Shown piece by piece: positions 1 through 8,464 of a stretch of 26,188 nucleotides of DNA. The notes beneath the pieces are model-generated. The model was not told the DNA's origin. It searched no databases and saw only the letters and a list, made by a program, of their open reading frames with translations. The stretch's first letter is position 1. Each line of letters opens with the position of its first letter. Source of the stretch: a virus; IMG/VR virus record IMGVR_UViG_3300035665_000211, positions 1 to 26,188 of that record; one strand, 5' to 3'. The translations under genes and the position numbers were made by a program.

Positions 1-1
1 T

Positions 2-499
2 CCTTATCTCGCTGGGATTGGTAGCACAATCACGAATGAGCAATCATTGGAGAACGAGGAAGTTCAGGCTCAAAGGGAATCAATCAATGACAGATTGCGT
101 AAGCTTTCCGCTGAAAGACTTAAACAAAAACTTGAGATTGCAAAAGGCGACACTCGCACTGGAGCTATGGAGCTTGGTCTTGGTCTTGTAGGGCTGAAGA
201 AAAGATCCGATGTAATGAAGGAGCTTGAGGCCGAACGTGGGGTGCTTCAAGGAAGAATGGCAGAGCTTGGATTCAACAGGCAAACTGGTCAAATGGAAAC
301 CGAGACTCCAGAAGGCGCACCAACAGCTACAGCCCCAAGCGCGCCAGCTATTGCTGCACCAACAATGGAACAGCAACCAGCCCAACCCCAAGCACCAAAG
401 AATTTCAATAGTCTTCAAGAAGCAAGGGCAGCAGGCGTGAAGCCTGGGGAACTTATCTACATCAACGGAAAGCCAGGACGACTGCAAGCGAGGCAGTAA
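2..499 (+). CDS. Virion-associated coiled-coil protein, 5'-truncated
   Basis: The frame is open from the left edge of the window, so the true start lies outside; the TTG at 47 is only the first start-like codon inside. About the first 85 visible residues are charged and helical, suggesting a coiled coil. A Gln/Pro/Ala-rich linker follows, then a short conserved-looking C-terminus (FNSLQEARAAGVKPG, then a Tyr-Ile-Asn-Gly-Lys turn). That type of tail is common at the end of phage structural proteins. The stop is 3 bases before the next gene, so it is co-expressed with the large ejection-type protein. A structural role is inferred from this position; no enzyme motif is seen. Confidence 0.7.
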   Translation, partial: PYLAGIGSTITNEQSLENEEVQAQRESINDRLRKLSAERLKQKLEIAKGDTRTGAMELGLGLVGLKKRSDVMKELEAERGVLQGRMAELGFNRQTGQMETETPEGAPTATAPSAPAIAAPTMEQQPAQPQAPKNFNSLQEARAAGVKPGELIYINGKPGRLQARQ

Positions 500-502
500 G
501 CA

Positions 503-3500
503 ATGGCTATAGAGCCAGAGCTTGAGTTCGTTCCAGAGCAGGAACAAGATTTAGAGTTCGCCCCGCTTTCTCAAGAGGAAGCTGGAAACTTAACCAAAGC
601 CGAATATCTCGCATCTGGTGGCAAGCCAGAGGAAGTTATCTCGCCAGAACGCAAGGCTTTACTAGATCAAGAAACACAGCGTCAGCTACAGGCTGGAGCA
701 ACTCCACGGCAAGCATCCATTGAGGCTGGCAAAGCCTTGGATGCAATGGGCGCGATCCGCAGGCCAGACGGAACGATAGCGGAAGGATACAAGCCAACAG
801 CGCAGGCGTTGGCTGAAGGCATTATCGAGACTCCAGCAATCCCAGCCGTAAAGGAAGCACAGAGGTTGGGCATCGAAACCGTATCCTCTGGAACGGACAA
901 AGCTACAGGCGTTGGATTTGCAATTGGAAGAAACAAGGACGGCAAGGTGGTACGCTTTGAGGCTGACAAGGATGGCAATGTTGACTCCTTTGAGCTTGAG
1001 CCAGAAGAACCCAGCAGGCTAGGCGCGATTGCTCGCACTGTTGCAAGCCAAGTAATCCCCGCAACCACTGGTGCTGTGGCTGCTGAAACCGCTGCTGCAC
1101 TTACACCTGGAGGTATACTCCCAAAGCTGGCTACTGGCGCGATTGCTGGTATCGGTGGATTTATCGCAGGCCAGAAGGGTCAAGAGGCTGCTGGTAAAGC
1201 GTTGCTAGGTCCAGAGCGTATGGCTCGAATCAGCGAAGTATTACAGCGCGATGTTGAGAAGTATCCAATAACCACAACGGCTGCATCCATTCTTACGCCT
1301 ACTGGCGGTGGGTTGGTTGGATTGGCAAAAGGAGTTCGCGGCGCATTAACTCGCCCAGCCACTCAAGCTGCTGAAGCTGTTGCACCTGCCGTAACCCCAG
1401 CGGTTGAGGGTGCTTTGCCGAAGGCAGTTGAGGCAGTTGCTCCGAAGGCAGAACAAGTAGTAGCAAAAGCAAGCGTTCCTCCAGTTGAATTGCCAATTGA
1501 ATTGCCTGCAACACCAAAGGGAATTGGGTATAGACAAGCTGGAGTAAAGATGGTGAAAGATCCATTCCTTAACAGAGAAGTGCGCGAACAGCTTGCAAAG
1601 AGTGAGGATATAAAGTATGCAAAGTTTGGTCAGAAGGCATTGCAAGATGCCCTAGCAAACGAGTCCGATGATGTTGTAAGAGGAATTTTTGAAAGCGGAA
1701 CTGCTCCTCAAAAAGTAGTTGCCAATGCCGAGCTAATTAACCGAGCATCAAAACAGAATGATGTTAAGTCATTGATTGATCTTGCGAAGACAAGAATAAA
1801 ACTACCTACAGAAGCTGCTCAAACTGTTGCAGCAATGAGGACTCTCCCATCGGCAACCCAAAATGGATACCTTGCTACACTAAGCGTTTTTCTTGATAAG
1901 AATGGAAGAACCCTTACTCAGCCTCTTCTTATAGAAGCCAGAAATCTTTTTAAGCTACAAGCCAGAACTAGGTCAACCTATGAAACTCTTGCGGAAAGAG
2001 CAAGAAATACGCTGGATGATGTTGACATACAGAAAGCAATTCAAGCAGAGAAAAGATTTGTTGAAAGTGCGTTTAGATTCCAGAACTTTGAGTCAAGACT
2101 TGTTCCTAAAAAGTTTTTTGCTGAAACTCTGCCAACCGTAATACAGGGAAATCTTCTTGCTCCTTTGTCATTGGTCACAAATCTTTGGAGCAATGCGGTA
2201 AGCTCATTGCCCAGAGCGATGGGAAGACAGGGTGCGTTTATAAGCCAAGAAGTAGCAAGGGCGTTCAAGAAATCAGTTGGACTTCCAGTTGCAGAGAGAA
2301 CTGTGTCATCACCAATATCTTTGGCTGGAGCAAGAAGAGTTGGGGAAACAGTTAAAGCATTTGTTCGTGGAGGCGGAGAAGGATTGGCTGGGTTAAAAAG
2401 AGGCATCAGTGCCGAAGGGTTATTGTCTGGAGAGAAAATAAGAGGATTCCAGCCAGCCCAAGCGTTTAGACAATTTTGGACAGGATCTGGATTGGCTAAA
2501 CCAGTTCTTAACGGATGGAAAGGATTGGGGCAGGCTGGGCTTGATAGGGCTAGACTGGCCGCCGAAACGGTGCTTGGCGTTCCGCCAGAAACAATGTTGC
2601 GACTACTTCAGCTTGGAGATACTCCATTCAGAAGAATGGCTCAAGCAAGGCTTTTGGCTGAATCCGCACAACTTCAAAGAGTATCCAAGATTTCTTCTCT
2701 TAATAATGAGCTTTCAAAATTGTTGTCAAAACCCAAAACAACAGCAACTGACTCAGCAAAAATACAAGACATTAGAAATCAAATTGAGTCGATTGGCAAA
2801 AGAGAAATTGGAAAAGAAATTTCAGTAGCAACAAGACTTCCATCAGCGGAAGCTTTAGGAAAAATAGAACAAGAGGCAGCAGAAGCCGTGTTCCAGCAGG
2901 ACACGCCGCTATCAAGAGCAGCCTTGAGCGTATCAAATATGTTTGGCCTTGGTAATAGGGTTGGATTGGCGAGGACTCTTGGGAAGACAATTATCCCATA
3001 CGCAAAGACACCAGCAAATGTGATCGATGAAATGCTTGATTATTCGCTTCCTGGTTATGCGCTCGTCACAAAGGGAATACCAGCAATGCAATCCAAGGAC
3101 GCTAGAGGCGTACACATGGCAATAGGAAAAACATTAACAAGCCTAACCATAGGGGCAGTTGCAAAAACATTGTCGGACGCTGGGGTGATTGGCGGGTCGG
3201 CAGAGGATTCCGAGAAGACTAGGGACATACAATACAAAACACTTCCTCCTCGAACAATAAACCTTAGCGCGCTGGAAAGATTTGCGGAGGGTGATTCCAC
3301 AGACCTCCAGCCTGGTGATCGTGTTATGAATCTTGAGAAAATGGGGATTGTTGGCGGAATGCTTGCAACTTGGAATGAGGCAAGTAAGGCAACGGACAAG
3401 GGTGAATTTATAAGTCCAGAATTTTTAACTGCACTTGTCCCAGAAACCTTGTCATTTGCTATGAACCAAAGCTTTCTGAAGGGAACAAACAGCCTTCTTT

Positions 3501-4168
3501 CGGCAATGCTGGACGGCAAGAGAGATAGGATGGATAAGTGGATTGCCAATTACTTTGGAACAGTATCTTCAATAGTTTTCCCCAATACGCTTAGTGCTGT
3601 GTCAAGGTCTATGAGCGATTCATTACCAGAGAAAATAAAGATTAAGGATATTGAGGGTGAAGATACAACAGAAAGAACGCTAAATTTATTTGGCGAAGTC
3701 CTCAAGAGGAAGCTTCTTGGCTATGCAGAGGATTTGCCAAGAAAGATTGATATATGGGGAAGAGAAATACCGCAGACACCAGAAGGTGCTGATCCAGTAA
3801 TGTACAACTTCTTTGATTTCACCAAGTCAAGAGAAGCAACATACGATAAAACCACCTTGGCAATTTACAAGCTATTCAAGGAAACTGAAAATGGAGATGT
3901 GATACCACCGAAGCCTTTAGAGCAATTTATGATTGGCAACGAAAAGTACAGGCTATCTCCAGAGTTGTATGAAAAATACTCAAAGATAAGAGGCCGAGCC
4001 AACCGCGCTGCTGCTGAAGCATTGCTTGGTGATAGTGGCTTCAAGAGGCTTGGTAGCGAGGATAAGGTTAGGGCATTAAAGAGCGCGTATTCTCAAGTTG
4101 GCAGTGACGCAAGAAAAGAGTTTTTGATTCGTAATGAGTCAAAAATTAAGCAAGGCCAAAAACAATGA
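503..4168 (+). CDS. Giant internal virion / DNA-ejection-type protein
   Basis: A 1221-residue protein starting at ATG 503, 3 bases after the previous stop. The N-terminus is acidic. Residues about 172-236 are rich in Ala and Gly, with glycine-zipper-like hydrophobic stretches (ATGAIAGIGGFIAG); further hydrophobic segments lie near 255-276, 543-571 and 872-899. Most of the rest is charged, helical and Lys-rich. Size, composition and position just before a peptidoglycan-degrading gene match the large internal virion proteins of podoviruses, which leave the capsid and form a channel across the cell envelope during DNA entry. No transglycosylase or protease motif was recognised. The stop overlaps the next start by 4 bases (ATGA), so the two are probably translationally coupled. 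Role inferred from size and context. Confidence 0.6.
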   Translation: MAIEPELEFVPEQEQDLEFAPLSQEEAGNLTKAEYLASGGKPEEVISPERKALLDQETQRQLQAGATPRQASIEAGKALDAMGAIRRPDGTIAEGYKPTAQALAEGIIETPAIPAVKEAQRLGIETVSSGTDKATGVGFAIGRNKDGKVVRFEADKDGNVDSFELEPEEPSRLGAIARTVASQVIPATTGAVAAETAAALTPGGILPKLATGAIAGIGGFIAGQKGQEAAGKALLGPERMARISEVLQRDVEKYPITTTAASILTPTGGGLVGLAKGVRGALTRPATQAAEAVAPAVTPAVEGALPKAVEAVAPKAEQVVAKASVPPVELPIELPATPKGIGYRQAGVKMVKDPFLNREVREQLAKSEDIKYAKFGQKALQDALANESDDVVRGIFESGTAPQKVVANAELINRASKQNDVKSLIDLAKTRIKLPTEAAQTVAAMRTLPSATQNGYLATLSVFLDKNGRTLTQPLLIEARNLFKLQARTRSTYETLAERARNTLDDVDIQKAIQAEKRFVESAFRFQNFESRLVPKKFFAETLPTVIQGNLLAPLSLVTNLWSNAVSSLPRAMGRQGAFISQEVARAFKKSVGLPVAERTVSSPISLAGARRVGETVKAFVRGGGEGLAGLKRGISAEGLLSGEKIRGFQPAQAFRQFWTGSGLAKPVLNGWKGLGQAGLDRARLAAETVLGVPPETMLRLLQLGDTPFRRMAQARLLAESAQLQRVSKISSLNNELSKLLSKPKTTATDSAKIQDIRNQIESIGKREIGKEISVATRLPSAEALGKIEQEAAEAVFQQDTPLSRAALSVSNMFGLGNRVGLARTLGKTIIPYAKTPANVIDEMLDYSLPGYALVTKGIPAMQSKDARGVHMAIGKTLTSLTIGAVAKTLSDAGVIGGSAEDSEKTRDIQYKTLPPRTINLSALERFAEGDSTDLQPGDRVMNLEKMGIVGGMLATWNEASKATDKGEFISPEFLTALVPETLSFAMNQSFLKGTNSLLSAMLDGKRDRMDKWIANYFGTVSSIVFPNTLSAVSRSMSDSLPEKIKIKDIEGEDTTERTLNLFGEVLKRKLLGYAEDLPRKIDIWGREIPQTPEGADPVMYNFFDFTKSREATYDKTTLAIYKLFKETENGDVIPPKPLEQFMIGNEKYRLSPELYEKYSKIRGRANRAAAEALLGDSGFKRLGSEDKVRALKSAYSQVGSDARKEFLIRNESKIKQGQKQ

Positions 4169-4941
4169 AGTTTTCAGTAAACCCATCCAAGGATGTTTCC
4201 TTGCGAAACGATATGGTGGCAAGAGAGCTTACTGGAACTGGATACGAGCCAGTACCAGAAGAGATAAGAAGGATTGCCCCAATTGAGAAAGCTAGAGAAT
4301 ACGCCAAGCAAGCACCGCAAGTACAACAATCTGTGCCAGAACAACCAGAACTTGACTTCATAGAGGAACAACAGCCTATGCAAACAAAACCAGAACAAGA
4401 TGCACTACAAACAGCAGCGTTAAAGACGATTGATTTTGAGGCAAGGAAGGACAAGCAAGGAAACGTGCAGGTCTATAAATTGCCAGCAGGAGATATGGGT
4501 GGTAATTTTGAGGTTGCTGGTATTAACGACAAGTATCATCCAGATGCCTTCAAAAGAATCTCATCGCTCCCAGCGCAAGAAAGAGCGCAGGCTGCGGCAC
4601 AATACGTCAAAGAGTACACCAGCCCATTCGTCTCTAAACTTCCCCAAGAAGTCCAACCATTCGCACAGGATCTCGCGTTTAATCGCGGGATGGGCGGCGC
4701 AACGAAGTACATCCAGCAAGGATTGAACACGCTGGGGCAGAAGGTGACGGTAGATGGAGGATTAGGTCCGAAGACATTGCAAGCCATCAACCAAGTCGAC
4801 CCAAAGGCGTTAATGCGTGCAGCCAGCGATGCTCAATTGCAAGACGAATACCGAATGGCTCAACGCAACCCAGCCAGAAAGAAGTTTATTGGTGGACTCG
4901 AAAGCAGAATACGAAATAGGCTCGCAATATTTGGAGCTTAA
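4165..4941 (+). CDS. GH108-like peptidoglycan hydrolase with PG-binding C-terminus
   Basis: 258 residues, start overlapping the previous stop (ATGA). Residues 1-80 are a Pro/Gln-rich linker. Residues about 85-205 resemble the glycoside hydrolase 108 / ZliS lysozyme group: DFEARKD near 90-96, AGDMGGNFEVAGINDKYHP near 108-126, an aromatic YVKEY segment near 147-151, and the DLAFNRGMGGA to IQQGLN region typical of the fold. Residues about 190-210 (VDGGLGPKTLQAIN) match the short peptidoglycan-binding motif that follows it. Glu92 is the best candidate for the catalytic acid, but the classic EGG motif is not present. It could be the cell-entry muralytic enzyme carried in the virion or the endolysin; its place behind the ejection protein favours the first. 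It converges with, and overlaps by 4 bases, the minus-strand gene that follows. Confidence 0.7.
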   Translation: MKFSVNPSKDVSLRNDMVARELTGTGYEPVPEEIRRIAPIEKAREYAKQAPQVQQSVPEQPELDFIEEQQPMQTKPEQDALQTAALKTIDFEARKDKQGNVQVYKLPAGDMGGNFEVAGINDKYHPDAFKRISSLPAQERAQAAAQYVKEYTSPFVSKLPQEVQPFAQDLAFNRGMGGATKYIQQGLNTLGQKVTVDGGLGPKTLQAINQVDPKALMRAASDAQLQDEYRMAQRNPARKKFIGGLESRIRNRLAIFGA

Positions 4942-5303
4942 TCATTGTCCTCTTCTTGAGATCCAACCCAAACAGCACCTTCATTCATATAGGCAGAACC
5001 AGCCTTAATCGTTGTGGAAGTTCCGTAAAAGAAATTCTTAGACTTCGATATGAATGTTTCATCTTTTCCAACAACACTACTTCCAGACTTATAATAAAAA
5101 CCATCAGTTGAAATTATTGACCTACCAGATGACGATGAATAAGCCATTCCACCATCCTCGGATATTACGCATCCACGGCCACATGAGAATCCGTTGCGTT
5201 TTAGCACTGCTCCCACAAAATCAGCAGCGTCAGCTTCATCATCATCAGCCATCACCGATGCCATCAGCATCGCCGTCAGTGTCATAGTTATTATTGCTTT
5301 CAT
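4938..5303 (-). CDS. Small exported protein, moron-like, reverse orientation
   Basis: 121 residues. The N-terminus has a clear signal peptide: Lys2, a hydrophobic core to about residue 18 and a likely cut after Ala19 (SVMA before DDDEADA). The mature part has two Cys (CGRGC, about 41-45) and a Ser/Thr/Gly/Tyr-rich stretch from about 52 with repeated turn-like units, which suggests a beta structure. No family recognised. It is the only minus-strand gene between plus-strand virion genes and the nucleic-acid module, and its stop overlaps the hydrolase stop by 4 bases. No strong ribosome binding site is visible upstream. A lone, inverted gene for an exported product fits a phage 'moron' acting on the host envelope; that role is inference. 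Confidence 0.65.
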   Translation of the reverse strand: MKAIITMTLTAMLMASVMADDDEADAADFVGAVLKRNGFSCGRGCVISEDGGMAYSSSSGRSIISTDGFYYKSGSSVVGKDETFISKSKNFFYGTSTTIKAGSAYMNEGAVWVGSQEEDND

Positions 5304-5341
5304 TGGGAAAAGTCTCTAGCACAAACCGAATGCCGTCAAGG

Positions 5342-5725
5342 ATGAAATTAACATCACGCCAAGTTGGTGCGGTAGGAGTAGCTCGCGTTACTGGCGCGTT
5401 GCTGCGGTGCGGATACAACGTGCTTACGCCCTACGAGGATTTTGCTGGGTACGATGTCGTGGCCGAGAAGAACAATAAGTTTTTCCGCATCCAAGTTAAG
5501 ACCGCACAGACCGTAGAGCCTGGGCGCACCAAGTACCGCTTCACCACCAGCAGTGGCAATGGCTTTAATATCCCCAAGCGCGCTATCAGTGGCGTGGATT
5601 ATGTGGCGTGCTGGGGTATGAATGATGATCTATTCTGGCTGTTACCCATCGCCAAGTGCAAAAGCATAACAACTAAGCTTTGCCCCTCGACAGGTCAGAA
5701 CTGGCGTGTATTCCAAAGCTTGTGA
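5342..5725 (+). CDS. PDDEXK-type nuclease, intron-endonuclease-like
   Basis: About 127 residues from ATG 5342. A start at ATG 5330 or TTG 5294 is also possible, since none has a good ribosome binding site; 5342 was chosen because similar proteins begin close to this helix. The core is GYDVVAEKNNKFFRIQVKT: Asp38 followed by Gln51-x-Lys53, a known variant of the D...(E/Q)xK active site in the PD-(D/E)XK superfamily, as in group I intron-associated endonucleases. The usual Glu in the first helix is not obvious. Its stop overlaps the next start (GTGA). It could be a free-standing homing-type nuclease or a repair nuclease. Confidence 0.65.
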   Translation: MKLTSRQVGAVGVARVTGALLRCGYNVLTPYEDFAGYDVVAEKNNKFFRIQVKTAQTVEPGRTKYRFTTSSGNGFNIPKRAISGVDYVACWGMNDDLFWLLPIAKCKSITTKLCPSTGQNWRVFQSL

Positions 5726-5901
5726 ACGAGAAAGAGGCTTGGGCTAAGTTTGAGGAGGGATTGAAGGACATGGAGTCCTTTGATGAGGCTGTGGCTTGGG
5801 TTAAGAAGAACAAGAAGATAGTTGAGAAACTGACCATGATGGCAATGATTAGGCGATTTAATGAGGATATTAGCCACGCTAATAAGACTTGGCGGAACTG
5901 A
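5722..5901 (+). CDS. Small helical protein of unknown function
   Basis: 59 residues, starting at GTG 5722, which overlaps the stop of the nuclease gene by 4 bases (GTGA). A longer reading from TTG 5680 would overlap the nuclease more and has no better support. The protein is charged and helical, with a Lys-rich middle (WVKKNKKIVEKL). No family recognised. The tight overlap suggests it is co-translated with the nuclease upstream. It is followed by about 54 AT-rich bases with runs such as AAAATATATAT that may hold a promoter for the next genes, but no clean -35/-10 pair is seen. Confidence 0.55.
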   Translation: MNEKEAWAKFEEGLKDMESFDEAVAWVKKNKKIVEKLTMMAMIRRFNEDISHANKTWRN

Positions 5902-5955
5902 AATAGATTAAAATATATATCGACACCATCGCAGGTTGACAGCTAAACCCGATGG

Positions 5956-6402
5956 ATGGGCAAAATCAATAGTCGGGCTAAAGGTGCAGCGGGTGAGCGA
6001 GAGTTAGCAAATTACCTGCGCGAACAAGGATGGCAGAAGGCTCGCCGTAGCCAACAGTTTGCAGGCAATCCAGAAGGCGGTAGCGGTGATGTGGTTTGCG
6101 AGAACTTCCCATTCCATATTGAAGGCAAGCGTTGCCAAGCACTCAAGCCCGAAGAGTGGATGGAGCAAGCCAAGCGGGATTGTCCGAAGGGCAAGATCCC
6201 ATCTGTATTCTTCCGCCGCAATGGTCGCAAAGAATGGCTAGTCATAATGACCGCCGACAGCGTTTGTGAATTAGCTCGACAGATCGCGCCCGCCAATGTC
6301 ACTATTGAATATGCCAAGACCGCAACCATCGCACAGGGCTTTTACGTTAAGTCACCAGCTTTTGAAGACCTTACCCCAACAACAATAAACCCAAACAAAT
6401 AA
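5956..6402 (+). CDS. Holliday-junction-resolvase-like PDDEXK nuclease
   Basis: 148 residues. The catalytic layout is clear: Glu14 in the first helix (AAGERELANYL), Asp45 (GGSGDVV), and Glu56-Gly-Lys58 (FHIEGKR). A basic patch ARRSQQ lies between the first two. This is the D...ExK order of archaeal-type Holliday junction resolvases and related phage endonucleases, which cut branched DNA made during replication and recombination before packaging. It sits just before the SSB-like and RecB-like genes, which supports a role in DNA processing. ATG 5956 is the only good start in frame; a clear ribosome binding site is lacking. Confidence 0.75.
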   Translation: MGKINSRAKGAAGERELANYLREQGWQKARRSQQFAGNPEGGSGDVVCENFPFHIEGKRCQALKPEEWMEQAKRDCPKGKIPSVFFRRNGRKEWLVIMTADSVCELARQIAPANVTIEYAKTATIAQGFYVKSPAFEDLTPTTINPNK

Positions 6403-6418
6403 ATAAAGGAGAAATAAC

Positions 6419-7060
6419 ATGGCACTAACATTAAGTGAATCAGCAAAACAAGAACGCAAGTTGCCCGAAGCTGGCGCTACTGTAGGCGTTCTTTATAGCC
6501 TAGTTGACCTAGGCCACCAGAAAACTAACTGGGATAACCAAGAGAAGTGGACACCTAAAGTCCGCTTGACGTTTGAGTTACCCGATCAAACCGATGAGTT
6601 TGAGGTCGAGGAGAATGGCAAACGCACCACAGTTCAAAAGCCTATGGTCGTCAGCATTGAGCAGACCCGCAGCCTTGGCGAGAAAGCCAGCCTACGCAAG
6701 CTTCTCGAACAATGGCGCGGTCAGACCTTCACCAGCAAGGAACTCCAGGCATTCAGCCTAAAGAACCTTCTTGGCAAGCCAGCTATGCTGACGCTGATCC
6801 ACAAGACCAGCCAGCAGGGTCGGCAATACTGCGCCATCGCAGGTGCATCCAAACTCCCCAAGGGAATGAAAGCACCAACTACCACCACCAACGATCAGTT
6901 GTACTACGAGATCGAACAGGGTGAAGCTGGTCAGTTCAACGATATGCCCGATTGGTTGCAGGAAAAAATCCGCGCCTCCAAGGAGTTTGCTACCGCTGCT
7001 GGCAAGTCCACGGCCACTAAGGTTGAGGTGGACGCAGACGGCAACCAAGTGCCATTCTAA
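6419..7060 (+). CDS. Phage single-stranded DNA-binding protein (SSB-like)
   Basis: 213 residues with a strong ribosome binding site (AAAGGAG, 8 bases before ATG). The N-terminal half carries beta-strand-like segments (VGVLYSLVDLGHQ, then WTPKVRLTFELP) seen in a phage SSB-like group. The tail is acidic and ends in Pro-Phe (VDADGNQVPF), like the C-terminal tip that true SSBs use to recruit replication partners. It would coat single strands during replication and recombination. The neighbours, two PDDEXK nucleases, support this. The family is recognised by pattern only; recombination mediators or other OB-fold proteins are alternatives. Confidence 0.65.
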   Translation: MALTLSESAKQERKLPEAGATVGVLYSLVDLGHQKTNWDNQEKWTPKVRLTFELPDQTDEFEVEENGKRTTVQKPMVVSIEQTRSLGEKASLRKLLEQWRGQTFTSKELQAFSLKNLLGKPAMLTLIHKTSQQGRQYCAIAGASKLPKGMKAPTTTTNDQLYYEIEQGEAGQFNDMPDWLQEKIRASKEFATAAGKSTATKVEVDADGNQVPF

Positions 7061-7065
7061 ATTGT

Positions 7066-7884
7066 ATGGCTCTTACAATCACAGCTAAAGAGCCTACTAA
7101 TTCCCGTCTGGTCGCAACTGACCAGGCGGGACATTGGTACACAGCCGAGGGTGAATCCGCCCACGTTGTGATTGGCAAGAACGGAAAAGAAAGAAACACA
7201 ACCGTAGCCGATGCGCGCCAGATGGGATTGTACCCATCCGTAACCAGCGTGCTTGGCATTATGGATAAGCCGCAATTGACGGCGTGGAAGATAGAGCAGG
7301 CCATTATGTCCTCGCTCACACTTCCGAAGGAGGCAGATGAAACGCTCGAAGCTTATGCGAAAAGGATCGTCAAGGACTCAAGAGAGTCAACAACCAAGGC
7401 AGCGGAACACGGAACGAGGATGCATGAATGTATGGAGAACATCCTCCTTGGAAGAGCTGTATCCACAGATGAAACACTTGCTCCGTACATCGAAACCTTT
7501 AAGAAGTGGTCCGATGCAAACATTGAGAAAACCTACTGGTGCGAAAAGGGTCTTGTCGGCGCAGGCTATGCGGGAAGGTGTGATGCCTACGTCAAGCTAC
7601 GCGGTATTGGTGACGCTATCATCGACCTAAAGAATCGTAAGGTTAATCCTAAGTACGATCCATTCTACGATACAGATTGCGCCCAACTTTGGGCATACCG
7701 AAATGCAAGCGAGAATCCTAAGTGTGCCTGCGTGTCGGTGGTCCTAGCATCCAACGATGCTACCAAGCTGACAACGAAGGTGTGGGACGAAGACGAACTC
7801 TACCAAGCTGGTATTGCCTTTTGTGCAATGCAGAAAGTCTGGGCTTGGGTTAAAGGCTACACGCCTCCTGGGATGAAGTTATGA
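7066..7884 (+). CDS. RecB/Cas4-like PDDEXK exonuclease
   Basis: 272 residues. Motifs in order: His120 in GTRMHECMEN, Asp173 in AGRCDAYV, Asp187-Leu-Lys189 in IIDLKNRK, and Gln207...Tyr211 in AQLWAYR. The final QxxxY motif is characteristic of RecB-family nucleases (RecB, AddB, Cas4, phage exonucleases). The ExK Glu is replaced by Asp, which is common in this group. The product probably degrades or trims DNA ends for recombination or repair. It follows the SSB-like gene by 5 bases and overlaps the next gene by 4 (ATGA), so it belongs to the same operon. Confidence 0.75.
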   Translation: MALTITAKEPTNSRLVATDQAGHWYTAEGESAHVVIGKNGKERNTTVADARQMGLYPSVTSVLGIMDKPQLTAWKIEQAIMSSLTLPKEADETLEAYAKRIVKDSRESTTKAAEHGTRMHECMENILLGRAVSTDETLAPYIETFKKWSDANIEKTYWCEKGLVGAGYAGRCDAYVKLRGIGDAIIDLKNRKVNPKYDPFYDTDCAQLWAYRNASENPKCACVSVVLASNDATKLTTKVWDEDELYQAGIAFCAMQKVWAWVKGYTPPGMKL

Positions 7885-8396
7885 TCCCAGTAAAATTAGA
7901 GCCATACGAGATGAATGTTGCCATAGCTGTTGGTGCTGCTAGGAACGCGAGCGCAATATTAAAGGGATCTAAAAACGTATATGATGGAGATCCAGTTAGA
8001 TATTGGGGTCAACACATTGACGGTGCTGGCGCGGAAATGGCATTTGCCAAGTTCATTGGATTGTATTGGGATGGCTCTGTTGACACATACAGGAAGAACA
8101 GCGGTGATCTTCCGCACACTGGCATTGATGTTAAGCATTCCAAGGATGGATTCTGGAAGGTGAAGGATCGGGATAAGGGTGATCTTGTTTTGGTTAGCGG
8201 GATAATGCCAGAGTTTATTATTGATTCATATTGTGATTCAGATGAAGTCAAGCAAGCATCTCCTCAGATAAGCACTGGATTGTGGAATGTTGCCGAGTCA
8301 GTCAAGAGAAGGAATTTCGATGTCTTGATGAAAAGAATATGGCGTAAGTCATTTGATGCTCGAACAGCAATTATGAATATGGGAGGAAGTTTATGA
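7881..8396 (+). CDS. Putative PDDEXK-fold protein
   Basis: 171 residues, start overlapping the previous stop (ATGA). Motif-like residues are Glu52 (GAGAEMAFAKF), Asp76 (NSGDLP) and Asp83-Val-Lys85 (GIDVKHS), followed by a strand-like DLVLVSG. The order and spacing resemble a compact PD-(D/E)XK nuclease with DxK in place of ExK. The match is weaker than for the genes on either side. Two ATGA overlaps show it is translated with its neighbours. If it is a nuclease it is the fourth in 3 kb; otherwise it is a conserved phage protein of unknown role. Confidence 0.5.
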   Translation: MIPVKLEPYEMNVAIAVGAARNASAILKGSKNVYDGDPVRYWGQHIDGAGAEMAFAKFIGLYWDGSVDTYRKNSGDLPHTGIDVKHSKDGFWKVKDRDKGDLVLVSGIMPEFIIDSYCDSDEVKQASPQISTGLWNVAESVKRRNFDVLMKRIWRKSFDARTAIMNMGGSL

Positions 8397-8464
8397 TTGA
8401 CCCACAAGACGTACTTTGGCTAGAAGGATTGCTAGACGAATTTTATAGGAGGCTTGCAAAATGA
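8393..8464 (+). CDS. 23-residue microprotein in an ATGA chain
   Basis: A very short frame that starts on an ATGA overlap with the gene before and ends on an ATGA overlap with the gene after. The predicted peptide is acidic then basic (IDPQDVLWLEGLLDE, then FYRRLAK). It has a ribosome-binding-like GGAGG upstream and supplies AGGAGG for the next gene. It may be a real microprotein or a coupling leader that keeps ribosomes moving to the gene at 8461. No family recognised. Confidence 0.4.
   Translation: MIDPQDVLWLEGLLDEFYRRLAK

Noticed and set aside
80-547. 155-codon open frame on the minus strand opposite the first two genes
   Set aside because: It is antisense to well-supported genes, rich in Leu, Trp, Cys and Ser as expected for a shadow frame, and lacks a ribosome binding site.
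3055-3549. 164-codon minus-strand frame within the giant virion protein gene
   Set aside because: No motif, no ribosome binding site, and composition mirrors the gene on the other strand.
5936-5955. TTGACA before the resolvase-like gene as a promoter
   Set aside because: No -10 box at a suitable distance; the start codon follows within 20 bases.
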